Source: Candidatus Zixiibacteriota bacterium
Lineage (GTDB): Bacteria > Zixibacteria > MSB-5A5 > GN15 > FEB-12
Direction of reading: 5' to 3'
Length of the DNA: 64,000 nucleotides
Assembly: GCA_029860345.1 (NCBI GenBank)
Contig: JAOUBJ010000006.1
Span: 124,001-188,000 of the forward strand
The position numbers were made by a program, and so were the translations under genes. The notes under the pieces are model-generated. The model was not told the origin of the DNA, ran no database searches, and saw only the letters and a list, made by a program, of their open reading frames with translations. Below, one piece after another: positions 8,609 to 17,824 of the stretch. How positions within the stretch are numbered: position 1 is the stretch's first letter; each line of letters begins with the position of its first letter.

Positions 8609-10420
8609 ATGACCGCTGAATTCTATGAAGATGAGAAAGCAACCGCCGAGGAAAAAGATATAGGCTCCAAAAAGGCGTTCGGCCGGCTGCTCCCCCTGTT
8701 AAAAGAACACACCAAGGGTCTGTTGTTCTGTCTCGGTCTCCTGGCCGGTGCCACTTTGCTGTCGATTTACTGGCCGATTCTGATCAAAACAGCGGTCGAT
8801 ACCGACATCAAAAGCGGCGACTTCGACGGCCTTCTGTGGACCGCTCTGGCCATCGGCGGGCTCCAGGTTGCTACCATCCTGTTTCAGTATATTCAGCGCA
8901 TTCGTCTGGAAACTATCGGACAGGATGTGATGGTTGCCCTGAAACGCAAACTATACCACCATATTCTGTCGCTGGATGTTTCGTTCTTCGACAAGAACCC
9001 GGTAGGTCGACTGCTGGCCCGGGTCGAGTCGGACACGGAAGCGCTTAGGATGCTTTTCACCAACACTGTGGTGCTGGTGGTGGGTGACTTTCTTTTGGTG
9101 GCCGGAATCTACGCGGTCATGTTCTATTACAGTTGGCGGCTGGCCTCGCTTCTGTTGATCGTGGTGCCGATAGTTGCGCTGCTGGTAGTGATTTTCGAAC
9201 GTAAGACGACCAAGCGGTTCTTGAACGTTCGCAAGAAAATGGCCGAAGTGACAGCTACCTTGACGGAGTTTTTGCACGGCATGTCGATTGTGCAGATATT
9301 CCATCGCGGCGCCTATGCGCAGCAGCGGGTGAGTACGGCCAACCGGGAGAAGTTCGCCGAAGATACCTATGTCAATATTGCCGTAGTGCTGTTCTTCAAC
9401 ACTGTCTTCTTCTTTGAATCGGTGATGTTAGCGCTGGTTTTGTTTTTTGGCGATCAATGGCGCCAAGCGCACCTGATCACGTCCGGCACGTTCATCATGT
9501 TCATTGTATTGATTTGGAAGTCGTTCGAGCCTATCTGGCGCGTTTCGGAACAGTTGTCGACCATTCAAAAAGCTGTGGCCGGCGCCAAGCGGATCTTTGC
9601 CCTGCTGTCCACACCACAAAGACTGCTGGACCCGGCCAACCCGGTGCGCCTGACCGGTCTCAAAAAATCGATCCGGTTTGAGAAGGTGTGGTTTTCGTAC
9701 ACCGACGATGACAATTATGCGTTGAAGGACGTCAGTTTCGAGATTCCGGTCGGCAAGCGGTTCGCGCTGGTCGGCGTAACCGGTGGCGGCAAGAGCACGG
9801 TGATATCGTTGCTGCTCAGGCTGTACGATCCACAAAAGGGTCGCATCACCATCGACGGCGTTGACATACGCGACATCCGCAAAGCCGACCTGCGCGGCCA
9901 GTTTGCCCTGGTGTTACAGGATATCTTTCTCTTCCCCGGCGATGTGACGTCGAACATCTCGCTGGATTCAGATGAGATGGAAGCTGCAACCATCGAGGAT
10001 GCAGCCCGAACAGTCGAAGCCGACCGGTTCATCGACAAGTTGCCGGACAAGTACGGCACCGAGGTCTCCGAGAAAGGGTCCAATTTCAGCCGCGGTGAAC
10101 GTCAGCTACTATCGTTCGCGCGCGCGTTGGCATCCGAGCCGGATATCCTTCTGCTCGATGAAGCGACCAGCTCGGTCGACCCGGAGACGGAGCGGACTAT
10201 TCAGAGTTCGCTTAAGAAACTGATGGCCGATCGTACTTCGATAATCGTGGCCCACCGGTTGTCGACGATTCTCGATGTCGATCAGATTCTGGTCATCCGC
10301 CGCGGAGAAATAATCGAACGCGGTTCACACACAGAATTGTTACTGCAGGACGGTTACTACTCGAAACTGTTCCACTTGCAGTTCAAGCATAGAAACGGAG
10401 TGTTAGCAGATGCTGGATAA
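8609..10420 (+). CDS. Heterodimeric ABC exporter subunit (catalytic-Glu half)
   Basis: 603 residues: about six membrane helices (roughly 35-345), then an ATPase domain. Walker A G-V-T-G-G-G-K-S-T is near 388-396, Q-loop L-V-L-Q-D near 435. The signature is degenerate, F-S-R-G-E-R in place of L-S-G-G-Q (about 491-497). Walker B has D517 and an intact catalytic Glu E518; the H-loop is A-H-R-L-S-T. It pairs with the next gene, whose reading frame overlaps by 11 bases. The layout matches heterodimeric multidrug exporters such as BmrCD/YheIH, TM287/288 and LmrCD; this half corresponds to the one with the full Walker B. Substrate unknown. GGTGAG precedes the ATG. Confidence 0.92.
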   Translation: MTAEFYEDEKATAEEKDIGSKKAFGRLLPLLKEHTKGLLFCLGLLAGATLLSIYWPILIKTAVDTDIKSGDFDGLLWTALAIGGLQVATILFQYIQRIRLETIGQDVMVALKRKLYHHILSLDVSFFDKNPVGRLLARVESDTEALRMLFTNTVVLVVGDFLLVAGIYAVMFYYSWRLASLLLIVVPIVALLVVIFERKTTKRFLNVRKKMAEVTATLTEFLHGMSIVQIFHRGAYAQQRVSTANREKFAEDTYVNIAVVLFFNTVFFFESVMLALVLFFGDQWRQAHLITSGTFIMFIVLIWKSFEPIWRVSEQLSTIQKAVAGAKRIFALLSTPQRLLDPANPVRLTGLKKSIRFEKVWFSYTDDDNYALKDVSFEIPVGKRFALVGVTGGGKSTVISLLLRLYDPQKGRITIDGVDIRDIRKADLRGQFALVLQDIFLFPGDVTSNISLDSDEMEAATIEDAARTVEADRFIDKLPDKYGTEVSEKGSNFSRGERQLLSFARALASEPDILLLDEATSSVDPETERTIQSSLKKLMADRTSIIVAHRLSTILDVDQILVIRRGEIIERGSHTELLLQDGYYSKLFHLQFKHRNGVLADAG

Positions 10421-12206
10421 AATAAGATGGTTCTGGCGATATTATCGCCGTTACAAGTATGTACTGGCATTGTTGATTATACTGACGCCAATCCAGGCGG
10501 CTTTCCAGGTGTCGATTCCGAGAACGATCGAATTCAGTATCGACTACTTCGAAAGCGGTCAAGTTTCCGATCACTGGGCGGCGCACCTGATAGATGACGC
10601 GGCGCATAGTTATGGTCTGTCGACCGCCGCCGGACTGGCCCTTACTCTGGTCATACTCGGTCTAACGGCCGGGATTCTGTATTCAGTGGTACAATCGCAT
10701 CGAGCCTGGATGAACCTGAAACTGGAGTGGCTGTTTCGCCAGGATGCGTTCGACCGGATCACACTGAAGGGACCGAATTTCTTCAACGACTTTCGAACCG
10801 GTGATCTGGTAACCCGCATGACCGACGATGTGGCCGAGAAACTGTCGTGGTTTGCTTGTAGTGGTATATTCCGGCTATACGAGGCTTTGGCTTTCGTAGC
10901 TTTCACGATCTACATGATGACCACAATCGATCCGACGTTGACCTTGTGGACGGCCGGTCCGTTGCCTATTTTGATTGTAATCTTCTTCGTGAGCGCATCG
11001 GTTTTGGACAAACGTTATGACCATCTGCAAACACGCATTTCGCGTTTCAACGATGTCATGGAAGCCTGTTTCTCGGGCATCCGCGTAGTCAAGGCGTATG
11101 TCAAAGAGCCGGCTCAGAAGAAGAGTTTCGAGACGGCGGTGCAGGATCGCCGGAATGCGGAGATTTCAACGATCAAAGCGATGACTGTCGTTGAGTCGAT
11201 GTACCATTACATCTGGCAGCTCGGCATCATCATTGTGATAGTCGGTGGCGGATACCTCGCTATCAACAGTAATCTGTCGGTCGGCAAGCTCAGCGCCTTT
11301 GTCTATTTGACGGTCTACCTGATTTTCCCGATGTTCGACATCGGTCAGTTCCTGGTCAAATCGCGCCAGTCGGCGGTGTCTATCAACCGGCTGGTCGAGC
11401 TTGAGAAGGTAGCTCCGATGGTGGCCGACAACGGTCATCAAGGCGCCAACGGCAATGTGGTCGGACGATTGACCTTTGAGAACGTTCGGTTCAGGTTCCC
11501 CGATGGTGAGCGGGATATCCTTGATGACATTTCGCTTGAGATCGAAGCCGGTCAAACTGTGGCCGTCGTCGGTCGGGTTGGTTCCGGCAAGAGCTGGTTG
11601 ATAAACATGATCCCGCGCCTGGTCGAACCGACCGGTGGTGTGGTCAAGCTCGACGGCAATGATCTGAAGATGTTCCGACTTGAGGACCTGCGCAGCAATA
11701 TCGGCTACGTACCACAGGAGCCGACGCTGTTCTCGGACACGGTGAAGAACAACATTCTGTTCGGACGCGAGAGTGTCTCCGATGCCGTGCTGGAGTGGGC
11801 GATCGATGTCGCGCAGCTCAAAGACGAAATCGCTACCTTTCCCAAAGGTATCGAAACTGCAATTGGGACACGCGGCATGTCGATCTCGGGTGGTCAGAAA
11901 CAGCGACTGGCTCTGGCCCGGGCGCTGGTGGCCAAACCGAAGATATTGATCCTCGACGATTGCACTTCGGCCTTGGACTCGCGCACCGAGACCGCTCTTT
12001 GGCAGCGGTTGCACGAAGTGATGCCGGGTATGACGGCGATCCTGATCACGCATCGTCCGGACACCCTTGAGAGCGCGGATAATATTTTCGTGCTGGACAA
12101 CGGACGGGTGGTCGAAACCGGTAGGCATCATCAGTTGATCGCCGGTGACGGGCATTACGCTCGGATTTACAAACGGTATCGCCTGGCCGAAGAGGTCGGC
12201 GCGTAG
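10410..12206 (+). CDS. Heterodimeric ABC exporter subunit (degenerate Walker B half)
   Basis: 598 residues with the same order: six membrane helices (roughly 20-320), then ATPase. Walker A G-R-V-G-S-G-K-S is near 388-395; the canonical signature S-I-S-G-G-Q-K-Q-R is present. Walker B reads I-L-I-L-D516-D517: Asp replaces the catalytic Glu. H-loop T-H-R-P-D-T. Thus this subunit supplies the good signature to the partner's active site, and its own site is non-catalytic, the known asymmetry of heterodimeric exporters. Its start overlaps the upstream gene by 11 bases with GGAG at about 10397. Likely exports drugs, lipids or peptides from the inner membrane (family inference). Confidence 0.92.
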   Translation: MLDKIRWFWRYYRRYKYVLALLIILTPIQAAFQVSIPRTIEFSIDYFESGQVSDHWAAHLIDDAAHSYGLSTAAGLALTLVILGLTAGILYSVVQSHRAWMNLKLEWLFRQDAFDRITLKGPNFFNDFRTGDLVTRMTDDVAEKLSWFACSGIFRLYEALAFVAFTIYMMTTIDPTLTLWTAGPLPILIVIFFVSASVLDKRYDHLQTRISRFNDVMEACFSGIRVVKAYVKEPAQKKSFETAVQDRRNAEISTIKAMTVVESMYHYIWQLGIIIVIVGGGYLAINSNLSVGKLSAFVYLTVYLIFPMFDIGQFLVKSRQSAVSINRLVELEKVAPMVADNGHQGANGNVVGRLTFENVRFRFPDGERDILDDISLEIEAGQTVAVVGRVGSGKSWLINMIPRLVEPTGGVVKLDGNDLKMFRLEDLRSNIGYVPQEPTLFSDTVKNNILFGRESVSDAVLEWAIDVAQLKDEIATFPKGIETAIGTRGMSISGGQKQRLALARALVAKPKILILDDCTSALDSRTETALWQRLHEVMPGMTAILITHRPDTLESADNIFVLDNGRVVETGRHHQLIAGDGHYARIYKRYRLAEEVGA

Positions 12207-12406
12207 CTGCCGGTTGACACAACGAGATCGCGCGGCTAAGAGGACTGTGAAATCTCAACGAGTAGGGTGGGTCCGTCTTCGGACCCGCCTTCTTTACTGT
12301 GGCCGGTGTACGTCCTCGTGCACCGGCCTGTCTTACGGGCCATGACGGGCGGGAACGTACGCCTCCACTGAGCCGCGCCATTGCTCTGGCGGTTCTCACA
12401 ATAGCC
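12207..12406. repeat. Repeat pair ahead of LVIVD gene 1
   Basis: Contains gtagggtgggtccgtcttcg with its complement (about 12261-12290), joined to the hairpin gtggccggtgtacgtcctcg...caccggc (about 12298-12328). The same second element, in the same order and distance, precedes the paralogous gene at 15271. Confidence 0.65.
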
Positions 12407-12434
12407 TTGCCAGCAAAGAGATATGCCCTATATC
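12407..12434 (+). promoter_or_regulatory. Promoter of LVIVD protein gene 1
   Basis: TTGCCA (12407-12412), 16-bp spacer, TATATC (12429-12434). Closely resembles the promoter of the paralog at 15199-15226. It places transcription start near 12441, so the start codon at 12423 cannot be used. Confidence 0.5.
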
Positions 12435-12464
12435 GAAATGATGCACAAAGACTTGGGTGCATCG

Positions 12465-14705
12465 ATGGGAAGAACTGTTTTGAAACTAATATCTATCATC
12501 ATTACTGTTTCACTTGGGCTGTGTGCGACGGCTCACTGTTCGGAGTATGATCGGCAGTCTGACTTTGAGGATTCGCTGGAGTTGAAGTATGCGGGAAGCA
12601 CGGCATGGTCCCATTTTAGTGACATGATTGTGGACGGTCACTTATTGTATGCAGCGATGGTGTTCGGCGTTAAGATTCTGGATCTATCAAACCCTGAAAA
12701 ACCTTCCCTGGTTAGCCAAGTGTATATGAACGGCAGCCTCACATACTCCTTGGCGCTCCAAAAGCCCTACCTGTACGGTCGTACGGTCGACGGATTGAGC
12801 GTATTCGACGTTACCGAGCCAGCAGCGCCTGAGCTTTTAGGCCGACTCGATCATTCGTGTGATGAGGGGGGCATGGCCGTGGCGGGTGACTACGCCTATC
12901 TCAGTTGCGGCACACGCCTCGTCACGGTTGATATCTCGATTCCGACGTACCCTGTCATAACGAGTGACATGATCCTGCCAAGGAACGGGGGTGATGCCAG
13001 ATTCTACGTCGCCGATACCCTCATGTACCTTGCCGCACAGAGATTCTTTGTTGTCAGTATCGCCGATCCCGCACATCCGGAGGTAGTATCTACCATCGGG
13101 TGGCCGGATATAGACTGCGCCAAGGATCTCGCCGTGGTGGACAGTCTCGTGTTCATCGCTAACCATCCATGCGGTGAACCGCCGGGTCGTTCCAAGTTCA
13201 ACATTGTGAATGTTGCGAATCCACTCCTGCCTGAGATCATTGCGACTCACGAGATTGGCGCTGGCGTTTATCACATGGCGAGGAGTTCCCAGAACGTATT
13301 TGTCAGTTGTGGTATGACCGGCATAGTCTCATTCGACGTGACCGATCCGACGTCACCGGTGATTGCCGGGTGCTACATGGGTCCAGGAATAGCCGGCCCC
13401 ATAGTTATGTGCGGCGACCATCTAATCGTTTCCGACGATATGCCTGCGTGGACTCAGTCGCCTGGTCGGATTTGTGATCCGGATTCCACTTCCAGGGCCG
13501 ATTCTCTGACTCGCCCCGGTGATCTCCAGATTGTCAACGTGTCCGATCCACCGTCACTAACCCTGATCGGACGTGTTCCCACAGGCGCTTTGCACCGCTA
13601 TCTAGCGGTCTCCGACTCACACGTCTATGTGTCTGAGTTGTCAGGCGATATTGTAGTAGTGGACAACTCGAATTCAGACACCGTGACGAGGAAGCGCAGC
13701 ATAGAATTGCCACAACTAGCGGGAAAACAATGTGTCTCAGGTGACTACCTATACGTTCCCCTTGGTCCACGAGGGCTGCACATTATGGATGTGTCCAACC
13801 TCGACAGTGTCGTGACTGTTGGGGAGGTAGTCACTCAAAGTTCCGCCGGCGCCGTCGATGTGCAGGGCAATTATGCCTACGTCACAGAGAGCCAGTACGG
13901 ACTTGAGATCGTTGAGATTACCGACCCAAACGCACCGCACGTGGTCGGCTCGATTTTTCTGGAAGGTGGTTTGATAATGGACGTCGCTGTTCACGGTAGT
14001 CATGCCTATGTCGCAGCCAGCGACCGCATGCTTGTTGTGGATGTTGCGAACGCCGCCAGTCCCAGTGTTATCGGGGTCTTCATGGGATCATACATCCTCA
14101 ATCTTGCAGTACAAGACACCTTAGTGTACGCGGGCGGAGGCGCGCGACTCCATGCCATCAGCGTCTCCGACCCTATGAATCCCGTTGGAGTGAGTGAGTG
14201 GAATGGAGCCGAGATTAGAGATGTCGCTACCAACGGCGACTATCTGTATACTGCATCAGCGGAAGCGGGGGCACTTATCTTTGACGTGTCCGATCCGGGC
14301 CAGATTGTATTGGCGAGTCAGATTCACACACCGCTGTTTGCTGTCGCGGTGTGCGCCACGCATGAATACGTTTGGGTAGGAGACACATACGGGATTCTCA
14401 GATATGTGTCACCCGGCAGCAATAACGGTCTCGATCTGCCGACCACATTCACGCTCCATCAGAACTTCCCGAACCCGTTCAACCACTCGACAACCATTTC
14501 TTTTTACCTAACCGGCAGCGCGCATACCACGCTGGAGGTGCTGAACATCCTTGGCCAACGGGTTGAGACCCTTCTGGATCGAACTGTACCGAGTGGAACA
14601 GTCACTGCAGGGTGGGATGCATCGGGTCACGCTTCCGGGGTATACCTTTATCGATTGACGGTTGGAGATTCACAGCAGACCAAAAAGATGCTACTGCTGA
14701 AGTAG
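12465..14705 (+). CDS. Secreted LVIVD beta-propeller protein with C-terminal sorting tag (copy 1)
   Basis: About 746 residues. A signal peptide is followed by at least a dozen LVIVD-type repeats (patterns such as V-F-D-V-T-E-P-A-A-P, L-V-V-D-V-A-N-A-A-S-P, I-F-D-V-S-D-P-G), predicted to form beta-propellers. The last ~85 residues start with N-F-P-N-P-F-N-H-S-T-T-I and end in K-K-M-L-L-L-K, the FlgD-like/type IX secretion sorting module. Start: ATG 12465 lacks a ribosome site; the TTG at 12480 has GGGAAGA upstream and aligns exactly with the TTG start of the paralog, so it may be the true start. Surface-exposed or secreted; ligand unknown. Confidence 0.85.
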   Translation: MGRTVLKLISIIITVSLGLCATAHCSEYDRQSDFEDSLELKYAGSTAWSHFSDMIVDGHLLYAAMVFGVKILDLSNPEKPSLVSQVYMNGSLTYSLALQKPYLYGRTVDGLSVFDVTEPAAPELLGRLDHSCDEGGMAVAGDYAYLSCGTRLVTVDISIPTYPVITSDMILPRNGGDARFYVADTLMYLAAQRFFVVSIADPAHPEVVSTIGWPDIDCAKDLAVVDSLVFIANHPCGEPPGRSKFNIVNVANPLLPEIIATHEIGAGVYHMARSSQNVFVSCGMTGIVSFDVTDPTSPVIAGCYMGPGIAGPIVMCGDHLIVSDDMPAWTQSPGRICDPDSTSRADSLTRPGDLQIVNVSDPPSLTLIGRVPTGALHRYLAVSDSHVYVSELSGDIVVVDNSNSDTVTRKRSIELPQLAGKQCVSGDYLYVPLGPRGLHIMDVSNLDSVVTVGEVVTQSSAGAVDVQGNYAYVTESQYGLEIVEITDPNAPHVVGSIFLEGGLIMDVAVHGSHAYVAASDRMLVVDVANAASPSVIGVFMGSYILNLAVQDTLVYAGGGARLHAISVSDPMNPVGVSEWNGAEIRDVATNGDYLYTASAEAGALIFDVSDPGQIVLASQIHTPLFAVAVCATHEYVWVGDTYGILRYVSPGSNNGLDLPTTFTLHQNFPNPFNHSTTISFYLTGSAHTTLEVLNILGQRVETLLDRTVPSGTVTAGWDASGHASGVYLYRLTVGDSQQTKKMLLLK

Positions 14706-15198
14706 GTGTCACCAGGGCAATAAGAGAACCACGTTCTGCATAGCTTTAGGTGGGGGATTGAAGAACTGGATTCCGTGTCAAAGCCCGGAATGACTGGAAT
14801 TCATAATCCCCTCCGGTATGAAGTCCGGGCCACGTCCAGAGAAGAATCTCGCCAAGCGCGTGATGTCGAAACCCGCCTGCGGCGGTCCCACGGACCGGTG
14901 GCCGTCTCAAACCTTGTTTGGGACGGAGAATAGAAAAGCCACCTCCAAACCGGGTTTGAGGGTGCCACCCAATGTGAGCGGCAGATGTCCACATCTGCCG
15001 CTTTGTTGTGCCCGCGTGATTATCAGATCGCGCGGGTGATCGTGGCCGAGTCTGAAAACTCGACAACCACAACCCGCCTTCTTCATTGTGGCCGGTGTAC
15101 GTCCTCGTGCACCGGCGTATTCTTGTCAACACGGGGGGCGCTAAACGGTAGCGGAGAGTACTGTGCGCCCGCAGTCCTATGAACCTCAAAAAACGGCC
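14706..15198. repeat. Repeat-filled gap between the LVIVD paralogs
   Basis: Holds the inverted gtggccgtctcaaaccttgt...gggtgccaccca element (about 14896-14975), a cagatgtccacatctg hairpin (about 14983-15000) and the gtggccggtgtacgtcctcg...caccggc hairpin (about 15086-15117) that also precedes copy 1. No gene. Confidence 0.6.
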
Positions 15199-15226
15199 TT
15201 GCAAACAGTACGAAACGTCCTATATT
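15199..15226 (+). promoter_or_regulatory. Promoter of LVIVD protein gene 2
   Basis: TTGCAA (15199-15204), 16-bp spacer, TATATT (15221-15226). Predicted transcription start near 15233 rules out the GTG at 15232 and supports the downstream TTG start. Confidence 0.55.
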
Positions 15227-15270
15227 AGTAAGTGTACAAAGGGAAAGAGTGTTTCTGGAGAGGCTTGATC

Positions 15271-17556
15271 TTGCGGCTGTTGTCAGTCATTACAATAGCT
15301 TGTCTTGGGCTGTGTGCGGAAGAGACGCAGGCTGAGCAAAACTTCTATTCTGCCGAAGTAGATTCGGTCCAATTGCAATATGCGGGGAGTGCTCTGTGGA
15401 GTGGTCGTCACGACATTCTGGTTGATGGAGATTACATCTATTGCGCGATGACTAACGGCTTGATGGTTATTGACGCGAGCGACCCAACACTGCCCACAAT
15501 GATCTCCCAAACCTATTTGAATACCCGGGTTAACTGTCTGGCCAAGTCAGGATCGACGGTCTTCTGTGGGACCACATACTCCGGCCTTCTTGTGGTGGAC
15601 GTATCAAATCCCAGTAGATCGCAGCTAGTGGGGTCAGCCCCACTTGATGGCTGGATCGCCAATCTTGCCTTTGACGACGGATTTGTCTACGCCATTTGCT
15701 TGGACTCAATGCACGTTATCGACGTGACGAACCCCCATTCCCCGTCGGCTGTCGCCAGTGTAGTCATTCCCGTCAATTCCAGCATGACGTTTCGAGGCAT
15801 TGTCGTTTCAGGTGGAGTTGCATTTATCGCGGCAAACGACCTCTACTTGGTCGACATATCCACACCTGCCACACCGCTCCAGATTGCCCGTATCACAGTT
15901 CCCCAGATTGCTATTGATGTTGATCTGGGCGATACACTTGCGCTCGTTGCCGGGTTGTCGAGTCGACAGCCGTCTTACCAATCTGTTTTAAGTGTCATCA
16001 ATGTCCGGGATATCAACTCTCCCTCGATTATTTCGAGCTACGATGTCTGGGGTGATCTGATGAGCGTCACCGTTCGAGGCAGCTATGCATACTTGGCAGC
16101 CGGTGAGTCAGGCGTGGCTGTATTTGACATAACAGATCGCTTGGCAATGCAACCAACAGGTTGTTTTCCCCCGTTGGGTCGGGCTTATGAAGTGAATGTG
16201 CATGAGGCACTCGCTTTTGTTGATAATTCGGCTCCATTGCTATTCAATGAATCCGAGTTCAATCAGGTTCTGTGTGCGCAGGCGGGAAGGGGCTTTTTAC
16301 CAGCATCAAATCTTACGCAATCGCCCGATACGGGCGATCTATTGATCCTTGATGTCTCAGATGAATCGTCGTTGGTTGCCGTGGGCGCCTATCCGCACCC
16401 TGGTTACGCCACTTCGGTAAAGGTAGTGGGGCAACACGCATTTGTAGCAGATGAAACTGGGGGCGTATCTATCGTCGATGTATCCGGATCAGACACGCTC
16501 ATTGCGGTCTCAGAAATCGAAGGACCTGAATCGCCGCGCGGTATGGACGTCGCGGGGAACATACTGCTGATAGCGGATCAGCTAACCGGTTTGTTGATTG
16601 CTGATGTTTCTGACATTGCCCATCCCCGCATTGTAGGCAGTGCCTCGATAAATGGTTGGACTTCGGATGTCGCAACTGACGGTGAATATGCCTTCGTCGC
16701 CGGCGGCAGCCAGGGTCTATTGGTCTTCGACATTTCAGAGCCAACTGTGCCAACAGTCGTCGGACGATCTAACACCAACGATTTCGCTATTGAGGTCATC
16801 GTTTCCGAACAGTATGCCTATGTATCGGATCGATACGCAGGCCTACGGGTTTTCGACCTGTCTGATCCGACCCAACCTGTCGCGGTAGGGAAGTATCCGG
16901 CTAATGATGAGCCCCTGTGGGTCATTTACCTGGCAAAATGGGGGAACACTCTTGTCCTGGCCGCCGATTTCGAAGTTTTCATTCTGGATGTCACGAACCC
17001 ACTCGAACCGAAGCAAATCGGCTCGTACGTTTCCTCGAGAATCCAAGACATATCACTGGCAGGTGATCTTCTCTTCCTGGCGACGGCACGGAATGGGATC
17101 GAAGTGGTTGACATCTCTGACCCCGTTGCTACTAAGAAAGTATGCACATACGACACTGAAGGCGCGGCGATGGGCGTTGCCTCAAGGGACTCTATGCTCT
17201 TTGTTGCCGATCACAACAGCCTTCTCAGGTTTCAATGGCGGGGGTCATCAGACCCGAACGGTCATGGCGTTGTACCAGACGATCTCAGAATCGATCCCGG
17301 TTACCCCAACCCGTTCAACCCTTCCACGACCATAGAGTACTCAATTCCGCGAACCTCAAGGCTGAGCCTGTCTGTTTATAATATATTGGGCCAGAAAGTT
17401 GCCACGTTGGTTGATGACGTCAAACCGGCCGGATCATACACAGCAAGATGGGGTGGCACAGATGCTGCCGGTAACTCTGTCGCAAGTGGTGTATACCTTT
17501 GCACAATCAAAGCAGGAGGTGCTTATCGAACTATCAAGTTAGTCAAAGCGAAGTGA
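15271..17556 (+). CDS. Secreted LVIVD beta-propeller protein with C-terminal sorting tag (copy 2)
   Basis: About 761 residues, paralog of the preceding gene with the same architecture: signal peptide (L-L-S-V-I-T-I-A-C-L-G-L-C-A), tandem LVIVD repeats (V-I-D-V-T-N-P-H-S-P, L-V-F-D-I-S-E-P-T-V-P, V-V-D-I-S-D-P), and a C-terminal G-Y-P-N-P-F-N-P-S-T-T-I module ending T-I-K-L-V-K-A-K. Start: TTG 15271 lies 7 bases after GGAGAGG (15257-15263) and gives a clean signal peptide; a GTG at 15232 would lie upstream of the predicted transcript start. The pair arose by tandem duplication that included the upstream repeat and promoter. Confidence 0.85.
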   Translation: MRLLSVITIACLGLCAEETQAEQNFYSAEVDSVQLQYAGSALWSGRHDILVDGDYIYCAMTNGLMVIDASDPTLPTMISQTYLNTRVNCLAKSGSTVFCGTTYSGLLVVDVSNPSRSQLVGSAPLDGWIANLAFDDGFVYAICLDSMHVIDVTNPHSPSAVASVVIPVNSSMTFRGIVVSGGVAFIAANDLYLVDISTPATPLQIARITVPQIAIDVDLGDTLALVAGLSSRQPSYQSVLSVINVRDINSPSIISSYDVWGDLMSVTVRGSYAYLAAGESGVAVFDITDRLAMQPTGCFPPLGRAYEVNVHEALAFVDNSAPLLFNESEFNQVLCAQAGRGFLPASNLTQSPDTGDLLILDVSDESSLVAVGAYPHPGYATSVKVVGQHAFVADETGGVSIVDVSGSDTLIAVSEIEGPESPRGMDVAGNILLIADQLTGLLIADVSDIAHPRIVGSASINGWTSDVATDGEYAFVAGGSQGLLVFDISEPTVPTVVGRSNTNDFAIEVIVSEQYAYVSDRYAGLRVFDLSDPTQPVAVGKYPANDEPLWVIYLAKWGNTLVLAADFEVFILDVTNPLEPKQIGSYVSSRIQDISLAGDLLFLATARNGIEVVDISDPVATKKVCTYDTEGAAMGVASRDSMLFVADHNSLLRFQWRGSSDPNGHGVVPDDLRIDPGYPNPFNPSTTIEYSIPRTSRLSLSVYNILGQKVATLVDDVKPAGSYTARWGGTDAAGNSVASGVYLCTIKAGGAYRTIKLVKAK

Positions 17557-17724
17557 AGCTCGACACACATTACGGTTCACCTTTCTACGAATAATGTCCT
17601 GGTGTTCACTCCTTCCTAAACAAATACTTCTCCAATTCGTCTAATTAACCAAACCCCACACCCTCACCGCTGTGCTGTATAAAACGCAGAGTTTGCCTTC
17701 CCCATAGGGGCGGGCGTATGTGCA

Positions 17725-17752
17725 TTGACAAAAACGAACAAACCGGTATCTT
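17725..17752 (+). promoter_or_regulatory. Promoter of Asp-box/dockerin protein gene
   Basis: TTGACA (17725-17730), 16-bp spacer, TATCTT (17747-17752). Identical hexamers and spacer occur upstream of the M6 protease gene (40859-40886). The stretch 17557-17724 before it shows nothing recognisable. Confidence 0.65.
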
Positions 17753-17824
17753 GCAGAAACTCGGTTACCTCAGACCGTACTCGCAAAATGCCGACCAGTC
17801 GGCCCACGACAAAGGAGAGCCAAA

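Noticed and set aside
11166-12155. 329-codon ORF opposite the second ABC subunit
   Set aside because: Composition reflects the coding strand; overlaps entire ABC ATPase region antisense.
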